Assembly: GCA_933228895.1 (NCBI GenBank)
Contig: OW121847.1
Span: forward strand, 1,126,001 to 1,190,000
DNA length: 64,000 nucleotides
Direction: 5' to 3'
Source: Platycnemis pennipes
Lineage: Eukaryota; Arthropoda; Insecta; Odonata; Platycnemididae
The translations under genes were made by a program, and so were the position numbers. Positions 9,656-19,493 of this stretch are shown here, in pieces; within the stretch, counting starts at the first letter, position 1, and each line of letters starts with the position of its first letter. The notes beneath the pieces are model-generated. The model had not been told where the DNA came from. It saw nothing but the letters and a program-made list of their open reading frames with translations, and did no database searches.

Positions 9656-10114
9656 TTAGTTGGAAAAAATATCTCTGTGCACGACCTTCTTCCCTCTTCG
9701 CCTTCTCTGCGAATGCCCTTTCTTTTTCCCAACACTAGTTTTCATTTTATTCAATCGTGGGCGCTTAACCAGTCTCACCCCACCCCCACTCATATTTTTT
9801 ATCTTCTCCTCCGCTTTCCGTTTCAAGTTCTGCCCCGCCTCGTTTAATCTACTACGCAATATATCCTTAACCGGTTTAGTCCCCAGATCGCTCAAGGCTG
9901 CTGCCCCAGCACTAACTGCCTCCTTACCAACCGTCTTCAACCCGCTGTAAAAAAGAGGTCTGGCAAAACGCCACAAACCAGCAAGAAAACTTCCTATACC
10001 CCGACCCTTTTGCACACGATACGATTCTCGATATATTGGTCCAATATCCCCACCCGACTGCTTTAGGTAGTAAGATAAATAACGATCCGTCACCGGAGCC
10101 ATCTCGACGCTCAA
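9656..10114 (-). CDS. Basic virion core-like protein
   Basis: 152 residues. The N-terminal half has GIGSFLAGLW and a glycine/alanine-rich amphipathic helix (about 38-75) like the small core or membrane-active protein of Polintons and adintoviruses. The C-terminal third is strongly basic (KRPR, then a GKKKGHSQRRRRGKK run), suited to DNA condensation or nuclear targeting. It is 3 bp upstream of the major capsid gene. The frame is intact. Confidence 0.7.
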   Translation of the reverse strand: MSVEMAPVTDRYLSYYLKQSGGDIGPIYRESYRVQKGRGIGSFLAGLWRFARPLFYSGLKTVGKEAVSAGAAALSDLGTKPVKDILRSRLNEAGQNLKRKAEEKIKNMSGGGVRLVKRPRLNKMKTSVGKKKGHSQRRRRGKKVVHRDIFSN

Positions 10115-10226
10115 TGATCAACCAACTCATATCACATCTTTTTTATGAAATGCAATACGATGATGGAAGATTGCCCCCCACTGCGAAATGGTATGGACTC
10201 GCCGAGTTTGTCAGTCAACAAAATTT

Positions 10227-11183
10227 CTATGCTCTCGATGTTTTTTTTTCGACGTGGTTATAAAAGATGGGATTGAATGTCCAGTGTAAGACTTGAGTGT
10301 TTAATATACGCAAGCATCGACTAAGCGAATCACCTACCAGTTGGGGTTTAATTATATCCGTGTAAACGTAAACGTTTTTGGGAGGAGACACGATTTCTCT
10401 TTTCGTTCTACCACTTCGCAAGTTGCGGTATTCAGCTTTAATTCTCTTGAAATTCTTTACGAAATCCTCCGCAAGTGTTGACGAAGATGAATCCCACTGA
10501 TAGAAACGGAGAAGAATACTTGATAATATCAGAATATCATGTTTTATTTCAGCCTGCTGTTCGCCGTTGAAATCTTTGATCGATTTATCGAATAATTCCT
10601 TGAACGAATTATATGTTCCTTTAACGTATACTTAACATAATCGGTAATAATCTGCACTGAGTTTGGTGATAATCTCTCATTTATACCACTCTTTTTATCA
10701 TTCACTGTCATTCCATCTGCGTAAATCATTACATCATTCGCTATGTCAAACCTTTTCTCCCCGCTAATCTCAAAAAATGATGGTTCGAAGGCAAAAGCTA
10801 TACTTTCGTACCTACCATTTGGAACGACGAAAAACGAACCATCCTTCAACTTTACTCAAACAATATCTTTATCCTCAGGCCCACCAATTTCACCCCGGAC
10901 CACTCCCTCCTCATTTCGAGTCCTATTATCTTTTACTGGTGAGCCGGAAGATAACGCTTCTTCTTCCGCCAGAGTTCCCGGAGTCGCGGTTTCTTCTCTA
11001 ACATCCCCGCGAGAGAATACTCCCGTCTATGGGAGGATAAGAAATCTCAGCTAAACCTACCATCCAGTCATCATTTTCCAAATCGACACGGTGTGATAAT
11101 CTCGTACGGAAATGTGATATTGTGTTGTGAGGAAAATATGTTTTGGAACTATCACTAGGTAACGTAATGTAAAACCCGTTCAT
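10227..11183 (-). pseudogene. Penton-like minor capsid protein, broken
   Basis: Three blocks identify the family. The N-terminal block (10998-11183) starts MNGFYITLPSDSS with WMVGLAEISYP. The middle block (10544-10849) has VVPNGRYES. The C-terminal block (10227-about 10545) has VYVYTDIIKPQLVGDS. They lie in different frames: a 1-bp shift in a G-run near 11000, an in-frame TGA at 10856-10858, and at least one more shift near 10550-10630. In related elements this protein forms the capsid vertices. Its ATG overlaps the integrase stop (ATGA). Confidence 0.75.
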
Positions 11184-12265
11184 ATTTCACGCACCGAAGA
11201 AGCGAGGATCCAAGAATTAAATGATTTTGGGTATCCTTCCCACTTTACAAAATATTCTAAATCGCCAGCCTGCCTCCTGCGCTTCAAAATTTTCTCAATC
11301 TTATATTCCGCCCCGGGGGAAAGGTTAACCCTCACTAACTCCTGCTCATAGAAACTACTCTTTATATCCTCACCGTTTAGATCTTTCAACTCGTACGTAG
11401 GTATCTCCCTCGATTGATTCACGCCCTCGACTTGAAATATTTCGCTGGTGTAATTAGGTGTATATCCTTTTGCAAATGGACGTCGTTCTTTACTGATTCT
11501 GACTTAATCACCCACTTTAAATTTAACCTTTTTGATAACAAGAGGTTTCCTTGAGCGACTAGCGATTGAGAATACATTTTTCTCATTCACCGCGACAGGT
11601 TTAACACCTAAGCTGGAATGCACGCTATTATTATAACTATTCACCAATTTGGGTAATATATCCACGTAATTGTACGTTGAATATCTCGTGAAATACTTAT
11701 ACATTTTAGATTTTAGAGTACGATTAAAACGTTCAACGAGACTAGCCTTTATGTCCGGATTGTTTGTTGTGTAAAACCTTACACCGCGATTCGAGAGAAA
11801 AGTTTTAAATTTACTATTTACAAATACGCTACCCTTATCACTTTGAATTTTCAACGGTTTTCTTTCACGAAAAATATCATTAAATGCCTCGACGACCTCC
11901 ACTGGACTTTTTTTCCGCAAAGCTCTCACCCACGCATACCTCGAAAATAAATCGATTACCGTCAAAATATAACAATATCCTCTGTTGAATTTTTTCAAAC
12001 TCCGCATATCGTTCAAATCACATTGCCAGCATTCATCAATGTATGATACGTTGTAACGATTTCGAGGGAATTTTCTCCTCATCGGTCTCTGACGTGTGTA
12101 TGCATCTTGAGAATTTAACCACTCGCGTATTGTATTTCTCGAAATCCCAGTCGCTCGGTGTAATTTGTCAACGGACGAAAAACCTGCAGAATTTTCAGGA
12201 TCATTGTACACACTCTCGATTACATCGTAATCCACTCGTCCCCGAATTTTTTCGGTTTCCTTGGT
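11180..12265 (-). pseudogene. Polinton integrase (DDE) with chromodomain, one stop
   Basis: Retroviral-type integrase that would insert the element. The catalytic core shows D73 (QCDLNDM), D133 (IQSDKGSVF) and E168 (SLVERFN), numbering from codon 12235. The region after KVGD continues in the same frame into a C-terminal chromodomain (YKIEKILKRRR, YFVKWEGYP.SFNSW), usual for Polintons. One TAA at 11504-11506 interrupts the frame before the chromodomain. The frame opens after a TAG at 12266-12268 and has no ATG before about residue 52; a GTG at 12235 is not a normal eukaryotic start. It overlaps the upstream 168-codon gene, so frameshifting, splicing or loss of the start is possible. Confidence 0.85.
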
Positions 12266-12726
12266 CTACAGCTTCGCCTCGGTATTGCCATTGACGGCTT
12301 TTCTTTTTCGCTTTGTTCTGACCTCTTTCTTTTTCTTCTCTTTAGCTGTTTCGATAGATTCCCCACCGCGTCTAGTCTTCCCTCTATACGTTCCCATGTC
12401 TTATCCAAATCAGCATTCGCTCGTTTCACATCGGCAAGCGATTTCCTCAGTGCATGAGTCTCCTCCTCACTGTCCTGCGACCTTCTATATGACTGGTTCT
12501 GACCCAAGGATTTCACTATCGGAATATGAATGGGTGATTTAATGTCGGAAACAGTGTTCAGATATTTATCCAGCACGCGCTTGTACATGTGCCATTTATC
12601 TACGTCTTTGACACCTCTTTTGATCAATACAGCTTTCATTTCAACATCTAATGCATTCAATCTCCTCTTCATTTGACCTCGCTCAAAAGCCTCAGGGTCG
12701 ACTACGAGCATTTTTCGCAAACTCAT
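12220..12726 (-). CDS. Polinton-associated protein with coiled coil and basic tail
   Basis: 168 residues. The N-terminal half (MLVVDPEAFE, a helical part with DKWHMYKRVLDKYL) matches a small protein I recall next to the integrase in many Polintons; its function is not known. Residues about 90-130 look like a coiled coil, and the C-terminus is very basic (KQLKRRKRKR, then RRSCRPRKPKK). The ATG overlaps the stop of the preceding gene in the shifted frame (ATGA, 12723-12726). Its 3' end overlaps the integrase frame by 46 bp and includes a run of six A (12247-12252). Confidence 0.6.
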   Translation of the reverse strand: MSLRKMLVVDPEAFERGQMKRRLNALDVEMKAVLIKRGVKDVDKWHMYKRVLDKYLNTVSDIKSPIHIPIVKSLGQNQSYRRSQDSEEETHALRKSLADVKRANADLDKTWERIEGRLDAVGNLSKQLKRRKRKRSEQSEKEKPSMAIPRRSCRPRKPKKFGDEWITM

Positions 12727-13054
12727 TTTCCAAAAATTAGACTAACAATGACACCGGTCAATATGGATCCGAGTAGCATTGGCAGAAAACCTCCTTTTTG
12801 TACGAGAAGCGTGCGCTTTTTTTAACACTTGTACCACGCGAAGCCAAGTCTCTCAAGGTATATCGATGCTTGAATAGTTTTCGCTTTAAGGAGTTATTTA
12901 TCTTATGTCTTCGTTTAAGCGTATTCAGACAACATTCAGAGACGGCTTTAATAAACTCCGCATCCGATTCTTTTACTATAGCCGAACGTAACTTAGGTTT
13001 GGCAGATTTCAACACATGGAGCAAATGATTATTGCTCTTCAATCTTTTCATCAT
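12723..13054 (-). pseudogene. Small conserved Polinton protein, one frameshift
   Basis: The open frame starts MMKRLKSNNHLL. It carries the pattern AKPKLRSAIV, ECCLNTLKRRHKI and YTLRDLA, typical of a short basic protein found beside the packaging ATPase in arthropod Polintons. A one-base indel in a run of seven A (about 12817-12823) shifts the tail out of frame. The alternative frame there encodes the hydrophobic glycine-rich C-terminus seen in relatives, a likely membrane segment, and stops at 12723-12725. Function is unknown. Its start overlaps the end of the ATPase frame by 26 bp. Confidence 0.6.
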
Positions 13055-13675
13055 TCACAGGCATGTAGATTACAGTGGTCTCGTTTTCAGGAAAGATTTT
13101 AATACGGAATCTCAACCTTTCGTCCGTGTCCTGCCCGAGGTCTAGGACTAAATAACCGAACGGTTCTTGCGTCACCTCTTTATGTACCCTTACCAATTCT
13201 TGCGATTTTTCAGGATAGACCTGCCGAGCTAAGTGTCCAAATTGTAACCGATCTTAAGGATTTTTAAATGTTACTATATACTTGGAATTTAGGGATATAT
13301 TTCTCGCTTGCGGGTTTTGATAGAATATGTTTTGTGTGATTAAGAAAACGGAAATGTTAAAATGATGACTTCCTCTTGTGAACAATTTGCATACGTCTTT
13401 ACTGTACGCACCCTTACTCATTAGATCATCTAGCACATACAACGTTGGCGCGCCTTCGAATTCTTCGAAAGGGGGTATTTCGGTTCGAAATTGAATTGGT
13501 GTACTCGAACGTATTCTCGGCTCACTCCCTCGACTGCAACACCATACAATCTCATGTGTGGAAAATTTTCCAAGAATTTAGTCACGAACGTAGTTTTTCC
13601 ACACCCTGACGGACCGGCGCAGATGGAAGTGAAAGGGTGTTTCCAGACCAAAGTCATGATTGGTACTGCTCTCAT
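13029..13675 (-). pseudogene. FtsK/HerA-type DNA-packaging ATPase, broken
   Basis: Walker A is GPSGCGKT at residues 21-28 from the ATG at 13673-13675. Walker B (LDDLM) and the downstream LITQN sensor lie in the second block. The protein would pump the genome into the capsid. Two lesions are visible: a 1-bp shift in a C-run near 13460-13470 separates the Walker A and B halves, and an in-frame TAA lies at 13254-13256. After the TAA the same frame stays open to a TAA at 13029-13031. Length without breaks is about 215 codons, normal for Polinton ATPases. Confidence 0.85.
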
Positions 13676-13703
13676 TAAAACCTCTAATGGGCATTAATAA
13701 GTA

Positions 13704-16700
13704 TCAAGTATCTTCATTACCAAACGCCTCATGATGCGTTCTCTTCCGCGGAATTCTGTAATGACCCCATGCCAAGGTGATAATGCCACCCTCACAAATA
13801 TACCGTTTGTCATCGCTCGCGTTTAGCGTGACTTTGTTTATTTGTACAGTGTATAATTCATGTTTTTTACTACGAAAGATCGTCATCTTTCTAAATTCAG
13901 TGGAATTTTCGTGCAGGCAACGGACATAGTCATCAAATTTCAGACATTTCGCTTTCACCGGTTTTGTTATACCCTTGGCTTTCTTTTTTTCTTTCCCCCC
14001 CTCGACTTTGAATGAATATAGTTTGCTTCTTAGACCTACGAAATGAGATATAATTTGAGCATCACATTCGTCTTTAAATTTTCCTATCACCTTCTTGTTT
14101 TTCTCAGAGTAGCAAGGGTGATCTTTTGGATAATTTGAGGTATCGAATGCTTCAATGTTTTTAACATATCTTGGTATACATCATTTGTTCCTATATTGTA
14201 CAATAGACTATCAGTGTCAGTGTACGCAAGGGAGATGTTCTTACCATATTTTGGTAACATTGTATGATAGTGAAAGTTATACATTAGAGTCTTACTGAGG
14301 TCGAACACCCTGAAACCTATGTATATCGGTTTGTTCATTTTGATAGTTGCCTTTCGCATGTGAACGGCCACTAGAGACTCGTTGAAAATCGTTCTGTCCA
14401 AAAATGTCGATTTATTGATTAACTTTTGCAATTTTTTTTCGTCAGTCACTAATTGCATGTTGATTCTTTTGCGTACATTCTCCATTGTCTTTCCAAAAAC
14501 GGAATCATTCATGAGCTTGAAGAAGTTTTTTGGAAATCATTAGTGGCTAATTGTATTCGATTAGTGTTTAAGTCAATATATGTCTTTAACCAAGGTGATT
14601 GACTAAATTCAATAATTCTCTGTACTTTTTTGAGATATGTGCCTAATGAAAAAGCCTGCTTCAGGTTGACATAATGACTAACATATTTAGTTCGACCCTC
14701 GAGCGTTGTAATTAACTTTTTATGTTTTCCATTGGTGCAATTCGGTTTTCGGGACATAGGGGTAAATCAGAATGACCATCGTGGAGAGACTGCGGATACT
14801 CAAGATCAACTTCCAAAATATATCCCTTTTCGTTTTCATTTGATATTTTATTGACATCCAAATTTGAAATTTCATCACCAGAGAGCCATCAAAAATTAGC
14901 ATATGGGAGTGGCTGGGAGAGCGCCCAACCATAGAGGTTATTTGCGTCAAAATAGGTTATGAATTTAGACTCAGACTCGGGCTCATAATTTTCCATATAT
15001 TTGTTGTTTGCCTGACAATATCTTTTACAGCATTGTGAAATACCACCGCGAATACCAGCCTCAAACATTAGGAGCATGTCATAGTCTGTTAAAAGTTTCA
15101 ACTCAATTTCTGTATGCTTCAGCATAGCATCAAAAGCTAACCCTGGAGCAGTAAAATACCACGCGGGATCTAGCTTGTATGCGTCAAAACAAACGTCTCG
15201 AAAGTTTTCAAAAACGTCAGCTAGAAGTGTCACATCACTTTTAAGATAGATATCACTATATTCTCGTAATGTGTTACATTGGAAAGAGTCCCAAACGTTT
15301 TTGGCATGTGAAAAATATAAGTCTGAAATGTGCCCATCGATTAGTTGGTTGTAAAACATTTCTTTCTGTGGAAGATAAGTTTCCTCTAGCGTTTCAAGGT
15401 TGTTTGTGTAATCGTATGGATAGACGCCCTTGCGTGATTACGATTAGTTGGTTGTAAAACATTTCTTTCTGTGGAAGATAAGTTTCCTCTAGCGTTTCAA
15501 GGTTGTTTGTGTAATCGTATAGATAGACGCCCAGACTAGATTTGTCTGTTGACCGAAAACACCACTAGTATATTGAAACGTGTCCAAATTTGAAACCAAA
15601 GAGGCCAGAGAAGCTGGCATGAAGCGGCAAGTGTCAATAAACCGAATGCTAAAGTTGTCATCGACAGACTTTGCAAATGTAATATACTTTTCCTCGGAAT
15701 TTGGTATGACAAATATTCTCCTATCTTCGTAATCTAGCTCACGAACAATAAAATGACCATCGTATGAAGAAAGGTTGTGAATGAAAAATGGTAGAAAATT
15801 CGGCATTTTGTATTGTATGTTACAAATAGAGTGCGCAGGTCCTCTATACTTGCCAGTTAGGTGGTCATGATCCCTCACTCGGTCCTCGTAAAGTGGTTTC
15901 CCGCAAATGTGACAATCAGCGCTCTCCTGAAACAAGTTCTCCTCTTCCAGAGTGAGGGGAGTCATAGGAACGGTATTTCTATACAAATCGTGTATTTTAT
16001 CCGCCTCGGCTTTGACGCGTTCAATAAATACACGGACCGCGTTCGGTCCCCGATATAACTGAGGGCATTGACAGCCATTAGGTGTGATTACCATACAGCA
16101 GAAGCTAAAAGGTGTGTGTTTTTGTATCACGTTCGTGTAGGACGTATGTGAAGAGGGTTCACAAGTGCTAATGTTTTCAAGGAGACACTCAAAGTCCGCG
16201 TGTAAGACAAAAGGTACTCGGTAGGAATGATTAAGGTGTGTAAATTTTAAAATATTATCACTCTCTTCAGGCATTATAATTTTAGTTGGTGCTCCCACCC
16301 CTCTGCATAATTCCTTATGTTCTTTTAGTTTTGTCTCATCGTGGTAGTGTGTGAGGCAGTGTTTGCAGATGAATACCTTATTATGATGGTTAGTAATTTG
16401 CAAGTGAGTTAATCTATTGAAGTTTTTAACCCAGCAAAAGTGTGCAGTTTCGTTATTTGTAATGTACAGAATATCTCGATGATCATCTAGCTCGTGATCA
16501 ACAATTTTAATCGGATAAACCTCATTCTTATCTGTTAGACCAAAAATATTAATCGAAATATTGTTAATACGTTAAAATTTTGAAATATCTTTTAAATCTG
16601 CTGGGTATTTGATGCATGACCAATTATACCTCGAGACGAATTGTTCTGTTTTGTACTTGGAAACTCGCTCGGGATGAATATCAATATTCTTTGCCCACAC

Positions 16701-17192
16701 AGCGTACTTGAAGCAGTATATATCGTTATTTTTTTACGTTAATTACAGCTTTGGTAACTTTTATTTTACCTGGAAGCTCTATATACGACGATCCCTGAAA
16801 AGGTACGTATTTGTTTATGCGCAATTCTAAACCTATAACTTCGGATAAAGTCCAATTAGATCCCTTGGCTTGAAACTCTGACTTTTCCTTGAGCAATTTT
16901 GAAAAAGCCTCGTTCATTACTTCCCCATTTCCTCCGCAAATAATAGGCGTCTATTGTTCGTCTTCAAAGATGAATTCAATTCCTCTTCCTCGCTTTTGCG
17001 GAATTTACAAATTAAAACAAGATTAAATTTAATGCAATTGTTAGCAATTACCAGTTCCCGTAATTTTTCAGTTACCTGTTCTTTAAAGTCGTCGAGGAAA
17101 GAAATTACGTCCCCACCTTTATCCTCCTCTGGAGTGATCCAGTACGTTTGAAGTCTAGATCGGATTGCCGATTCTATTTCATTAAAACCCCC
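13704..17192 (-). pseudogene. Protein-primed family B DNA polymerase, heavily broken
   Basis: Replicates the element. From N to C: an N-terminal block typical of Polinton PolB (16726-17190); an exonuclease with HADFEC (DxE) and an endonuclease VII-like zinc segment CHICG/DHDHLTGKYRG (15489-16403); Exo II HNLSSYDGHF; motif A DANNLYGW near 14930; motif B region NDSVFGKTMENVRKR near 14500; motif C YTDTDS near 14220; and C-terminal RYICEGG/LAWGHY. Lesions: shifts near 16920 and in an A7 run near 16732, TAA 16572-16574, a 103-bp duplication (15338-15532), TGA 14889-14891, and shifts near 14740, 14520 and 14150. No ATG is visible at the 5' end. Confidence 0.92.
15338..15532. repeat. 103-bp tandem duplication inside polB
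   Basis: The block starting CGATTAGTTGGTTGTAAAAC occurs at 15338 and again at 15441. About 92 bp are almost identical, separated by an 11-bp linker. A period of 103 is not a multiple of three, so it disrupts the polymerase frame. Confidence 0.95.
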
Positions 17193-17198
17193 ACCTAG

Positions 17199-17466
17199 TT
17201 AGAGCGTTACGTTTTGCCGGTGTAAATTCGTATTCTCGTGTGGTAGAGCCTCATCTATATTGTAGTAAACTTCGCAATAATTACAAAATTTTCTACCCTT
17301 TGCTTTGTCTAGAGCGTCTTTCATTAGCATAAGTCTCCTGATCCTCGATAGTTTCATTATTAAAAACTACCCGATTATATATTTCGGTAAGCCCCTGTTC
17401 TAATTCTTCAGCGCTAGTGTACCTATTGGTGTTGAAATTATTTAGAATATCAGAAATCGAAGGCAT
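17199..17466 (-). pseudogene. Small C2H2-type zinc-finger ORF upstream of polB, one frameshift
   Basis: ATG at 17464-17466 (MPSISDILNNF). The first ~50 codons are open. After a 1-bp shift near 17325-17335 the second frame carries KFCNYCEVYY...HENTNLH, a C2H2-like finger, and stops at 17199-17201. A short zinc-finger ORF just upstream of the polymerase occurs in other Polintons. It could be a separate gene or the original N-terminus of the polymerase. Confidence 0.55.
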
Positions 17467-17597
17467 TTTTCAACCCGGTGAAATAACTGTAAGAACAAGA
17501 AACAACAATTTTTAAATGGTTAAAAATTGAGGGATACTTTTATTATATCAAGTCTAAGAGAAGAAATGATAATATAGAAACGATAATATACTTCCTG

Positions 17598-18374
17598 CTA
17601 AGGACTGCTGTCTTTTTGAATTTCTCGCGAATATTCCATCCATTTTCGAATTACGTACCAATGGTATACACTTGAAAATTTATCTAGAATCTGCATTTGT
17701 ATCGATTTGGGCAGTTGTAGTGAATAAATCTTTGACGTTATACGTTTTTTAACATCCCAAACCCCTCTCTGTAGGTACCCTCCTACTCATAAACGATTAA
17801 ATGGTAATGATTATTTTCTCGCGACATAATTTTTCTAATGTTTTAACCTGATGCGATGAAGTCATTATAAAATACTCTTTACTTACGGTTAAAATCCCTG
17901 AAGATGTTGATTTCAGACGTATAGACTCAACTCTCGAACGTCCAGGAGCTTGACTCGAACTCTCCGGAAGTTGGGAAGGGAATGTTGACTTCCCCCCTCG
18001 TAGAAACCTCAGTCGTCCAGACGCTTGACTCGAGCTCTCTGGAGGTTGGGAAGGAATGTCGATTTCTCCCCTCGTAGAAACCTCAGTCGTGCAGACGCTT
18101 GACTCGAGCTCTCTGGAGGTTGGGAAGGGAATGTCGATTTCTCCCTTGAGTAGCAATTTTTTAATGAAAAACTATTCTCCTTATTGTGTACTCTTGCGAA
18201 GTTGTTTGACTCGTGGTCGTACTGGTGTGTACCGAGTGCTTCTGCAATTAATTCCAGTGAGAATTCGACCAGATTGCTCTCCAATGTTAACTGAATTACA
18301 CCGAATGGGGCAAAAGGCTGAACGGATAGGAATGCGGGGTAAAAAGTCGCCGGGTATACCCCCACCGGCTCCAA
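17598..18374 (-). pseudogene. Unknown accessory protein with three ~25-residue tandem repeats
   Basis: ATG at 18372-18374 (MEPVGVYPATFYP). The N-terminal ~75 residues are non-repetitive, then come Ser/Pro/Arg-rich units of the type SQPPESSSQASGRLRFLRG. The middle unit lacks one G (near 18050), which throws the first frame off; the second frame continues to 17797. A further block with KRITSKIYSLQLPKS and IRKWMEYSRE lies in another frame to a TAG at 17598-17600. I infer one gene of about 255 codons with two frame breaks. Family not recognised; the repeats suggest a disordered region. It is divergent from the gene at 18553. Confidence 0.45.
17939..18160. repeat. Three tandem repeats of 74-75 bp
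   Basis: Units begin CGTCCAGGAGCTTGAC (17939), CGTCCAGACGCTTGAC (18014) and CGTGCAGACGCTTGAC (18088). The 75/74-bp spacing reflects a one-base loss and breaks the coding frame. Confidence 0.9.
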
Positions 18375-18458
18375 CTTTCACCATTTGCTTAGTCTATGAG
18401 CGTATTTCTGCTTCACCGTTTAATCACGTGGTACGAATCTAAGTAACATGTGGCGGTT

Positions 18459-18465
18459 TATAAAA
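18459..18465 (+). promoter_or_regulatory. TATA box of the BC-box gene
   Basis: TATAAAA lies about 90 bp before the ATG at 18553, in the ~180-bp gap between two divergent genes. Confidence 0.5.
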
Positions 18466-18552
18466 TCTGATGAATGAAGCACTATTCTCCTACATTCGCA
18501 TTCAGACAAATAGGGGTTAGCAAGTATTCTCTTGCAACCTTCCCATCACAAA

Positions 18553-19395
18553 ATGTCGGGTTTCGTGTGTTTAAACCAATTACAGTTTGGTGAGGTGAAC
18601 ACTTCTTCAAGAATCATTCGTAAAATTATTTATTTCCCCAGAGTTAGTTTCCCATCTCTATACAAAATTTGTCTTACATTCGTCTCAACATTCCTGGATA
18701 AAAAAACCGACGTATACAAGCTATCTTTAACACGCCATATCTGCACAGATTTGGTTTACTATATTGAATCTAATAGGGACGTCATGTGGAGACCGTGGCT
18801 AAGGGCTCTATTCGATTCCGCGCTTACACGATGTGAATTGGAGGTTAATATAACTAGTATTGATTTTTCTACATGTCTTTCTCCCTGTGCATATCAACTT
18901 TTCCTCGATAGACCTTTGGATTTTATATTAGATTTTGAGGGTTTTATTGGGGATACAATTCACATGGTCATTATTTTATACACATACGGTTATAATTATT
19001 CTACTCTCCATTTTTGTCAAACGTGTGCAGTAACAATAAGACCGTACAAACCATGGAGCGTTTACGTTTACTGTGAACACCTTGCTCTGAATGTTTCGAC
19101 CGTGGCGGCTATGATTCGGAGGAGGGAGTATTGGTGCTCAAACTGTATTAGGACGCCCCTTTTCACCCTAATGGATAAGTACGACTGTTTTTTAAGGTTT
19201 CGGGGACATATTGATTCGGGGGATGATACATCCTCGGGGGATGAATACTTTTCCTATAATTTCTCTTTTAATACACATCGGAGAAAAAAACACCTCACTC
19301 CCACTAGAGAATACTTTCGTGCTCGGCGGCGGAGATGTCTCGACTCCAATTTCTCTTCAGATACGTTTTTAGAAAGCCCGTCCGACAGCGATTGA
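18553..19395 (+). CDS. Unknown accessory protein with BC-box match and Cys-rich centre
   Basis: 280 residues from ATG 18553-18555. Residues 35-44, SLYKICLTFV, fit the Elongin B/C-binding box [ST]LxxxCxxx[AILV] exactly. Cysteine and histidine pairs FCQTC, YCEH and WCSNC (about 161-200) could bind zinc. The C-terminal third is acidic (DSGDDTSSGDE) then basic (RARRRR) and Ser/Asp-rich. I do not know the family. Many viral proteins with a BC-box recruit a Cullin ubiquitin ligase to destroy host factors, so a host-interaction role is a reasonable hypothesis, nothing more; the downstream region lacks the proline of a classical Cul2 box. The frame is intact and the orientation is opposite to the replication genes. 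The solo LTR begins 98 bp after the stop. Confidence 0.6.
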   Translation: MSGFVCLNQLQFGEVNTSSRIIRKIIYFPRVSFPSLYKICLTFVSTFLDKKTDVYKLSLTRHICTDLVYYIESNRDVMWRPWLRALFDSALTRCELEVNITSIDFSTCLSPCAYQLFLDRPLDFILDFEGFIGDTIHMVIILYTYGYNYSTLHFCQTCAVTIRPYKPWSVYVYCEHLALNVSTVAAMIRRREYWCSNCIRTPLFTLMDKYDCFLRFRGHIDSGDDTSSGDEYFSYNFSFNTHRRKKHLTPTREYFRARRRRCLDSNFSSDTFLESPSDSD

Positions 19396-19489
19396 TGCCC
19401 CCCCTCACCTAATCCCCCCTCACCTAATCTCCCCTCCCTCAGCCTCGGTTTACCCTCAACCTTTCACTTTACTAGTTAGTGCAATCTGT

Positions 19490-19493
19490 ATAT
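19490..19493. repeat. LTR target-site duplication, left copy (ATAT)
   Basis: ATAT precedes the LTR start TGTGACGGA; the same four bases follow its end at 21088-21091. Confidence 0.75.

Noticed and set aside
9660..9950. Plus-strand open frames opposite the core-like gene
   Set aside because: They are antisense shadows of the clearly coding minus-strand gene.
10743..11054. Plus-strand 103- and 74-codon frames
   Set aside because: Antisense to the broken penton-like gene, whose minus-strand blocks carry family motifs.
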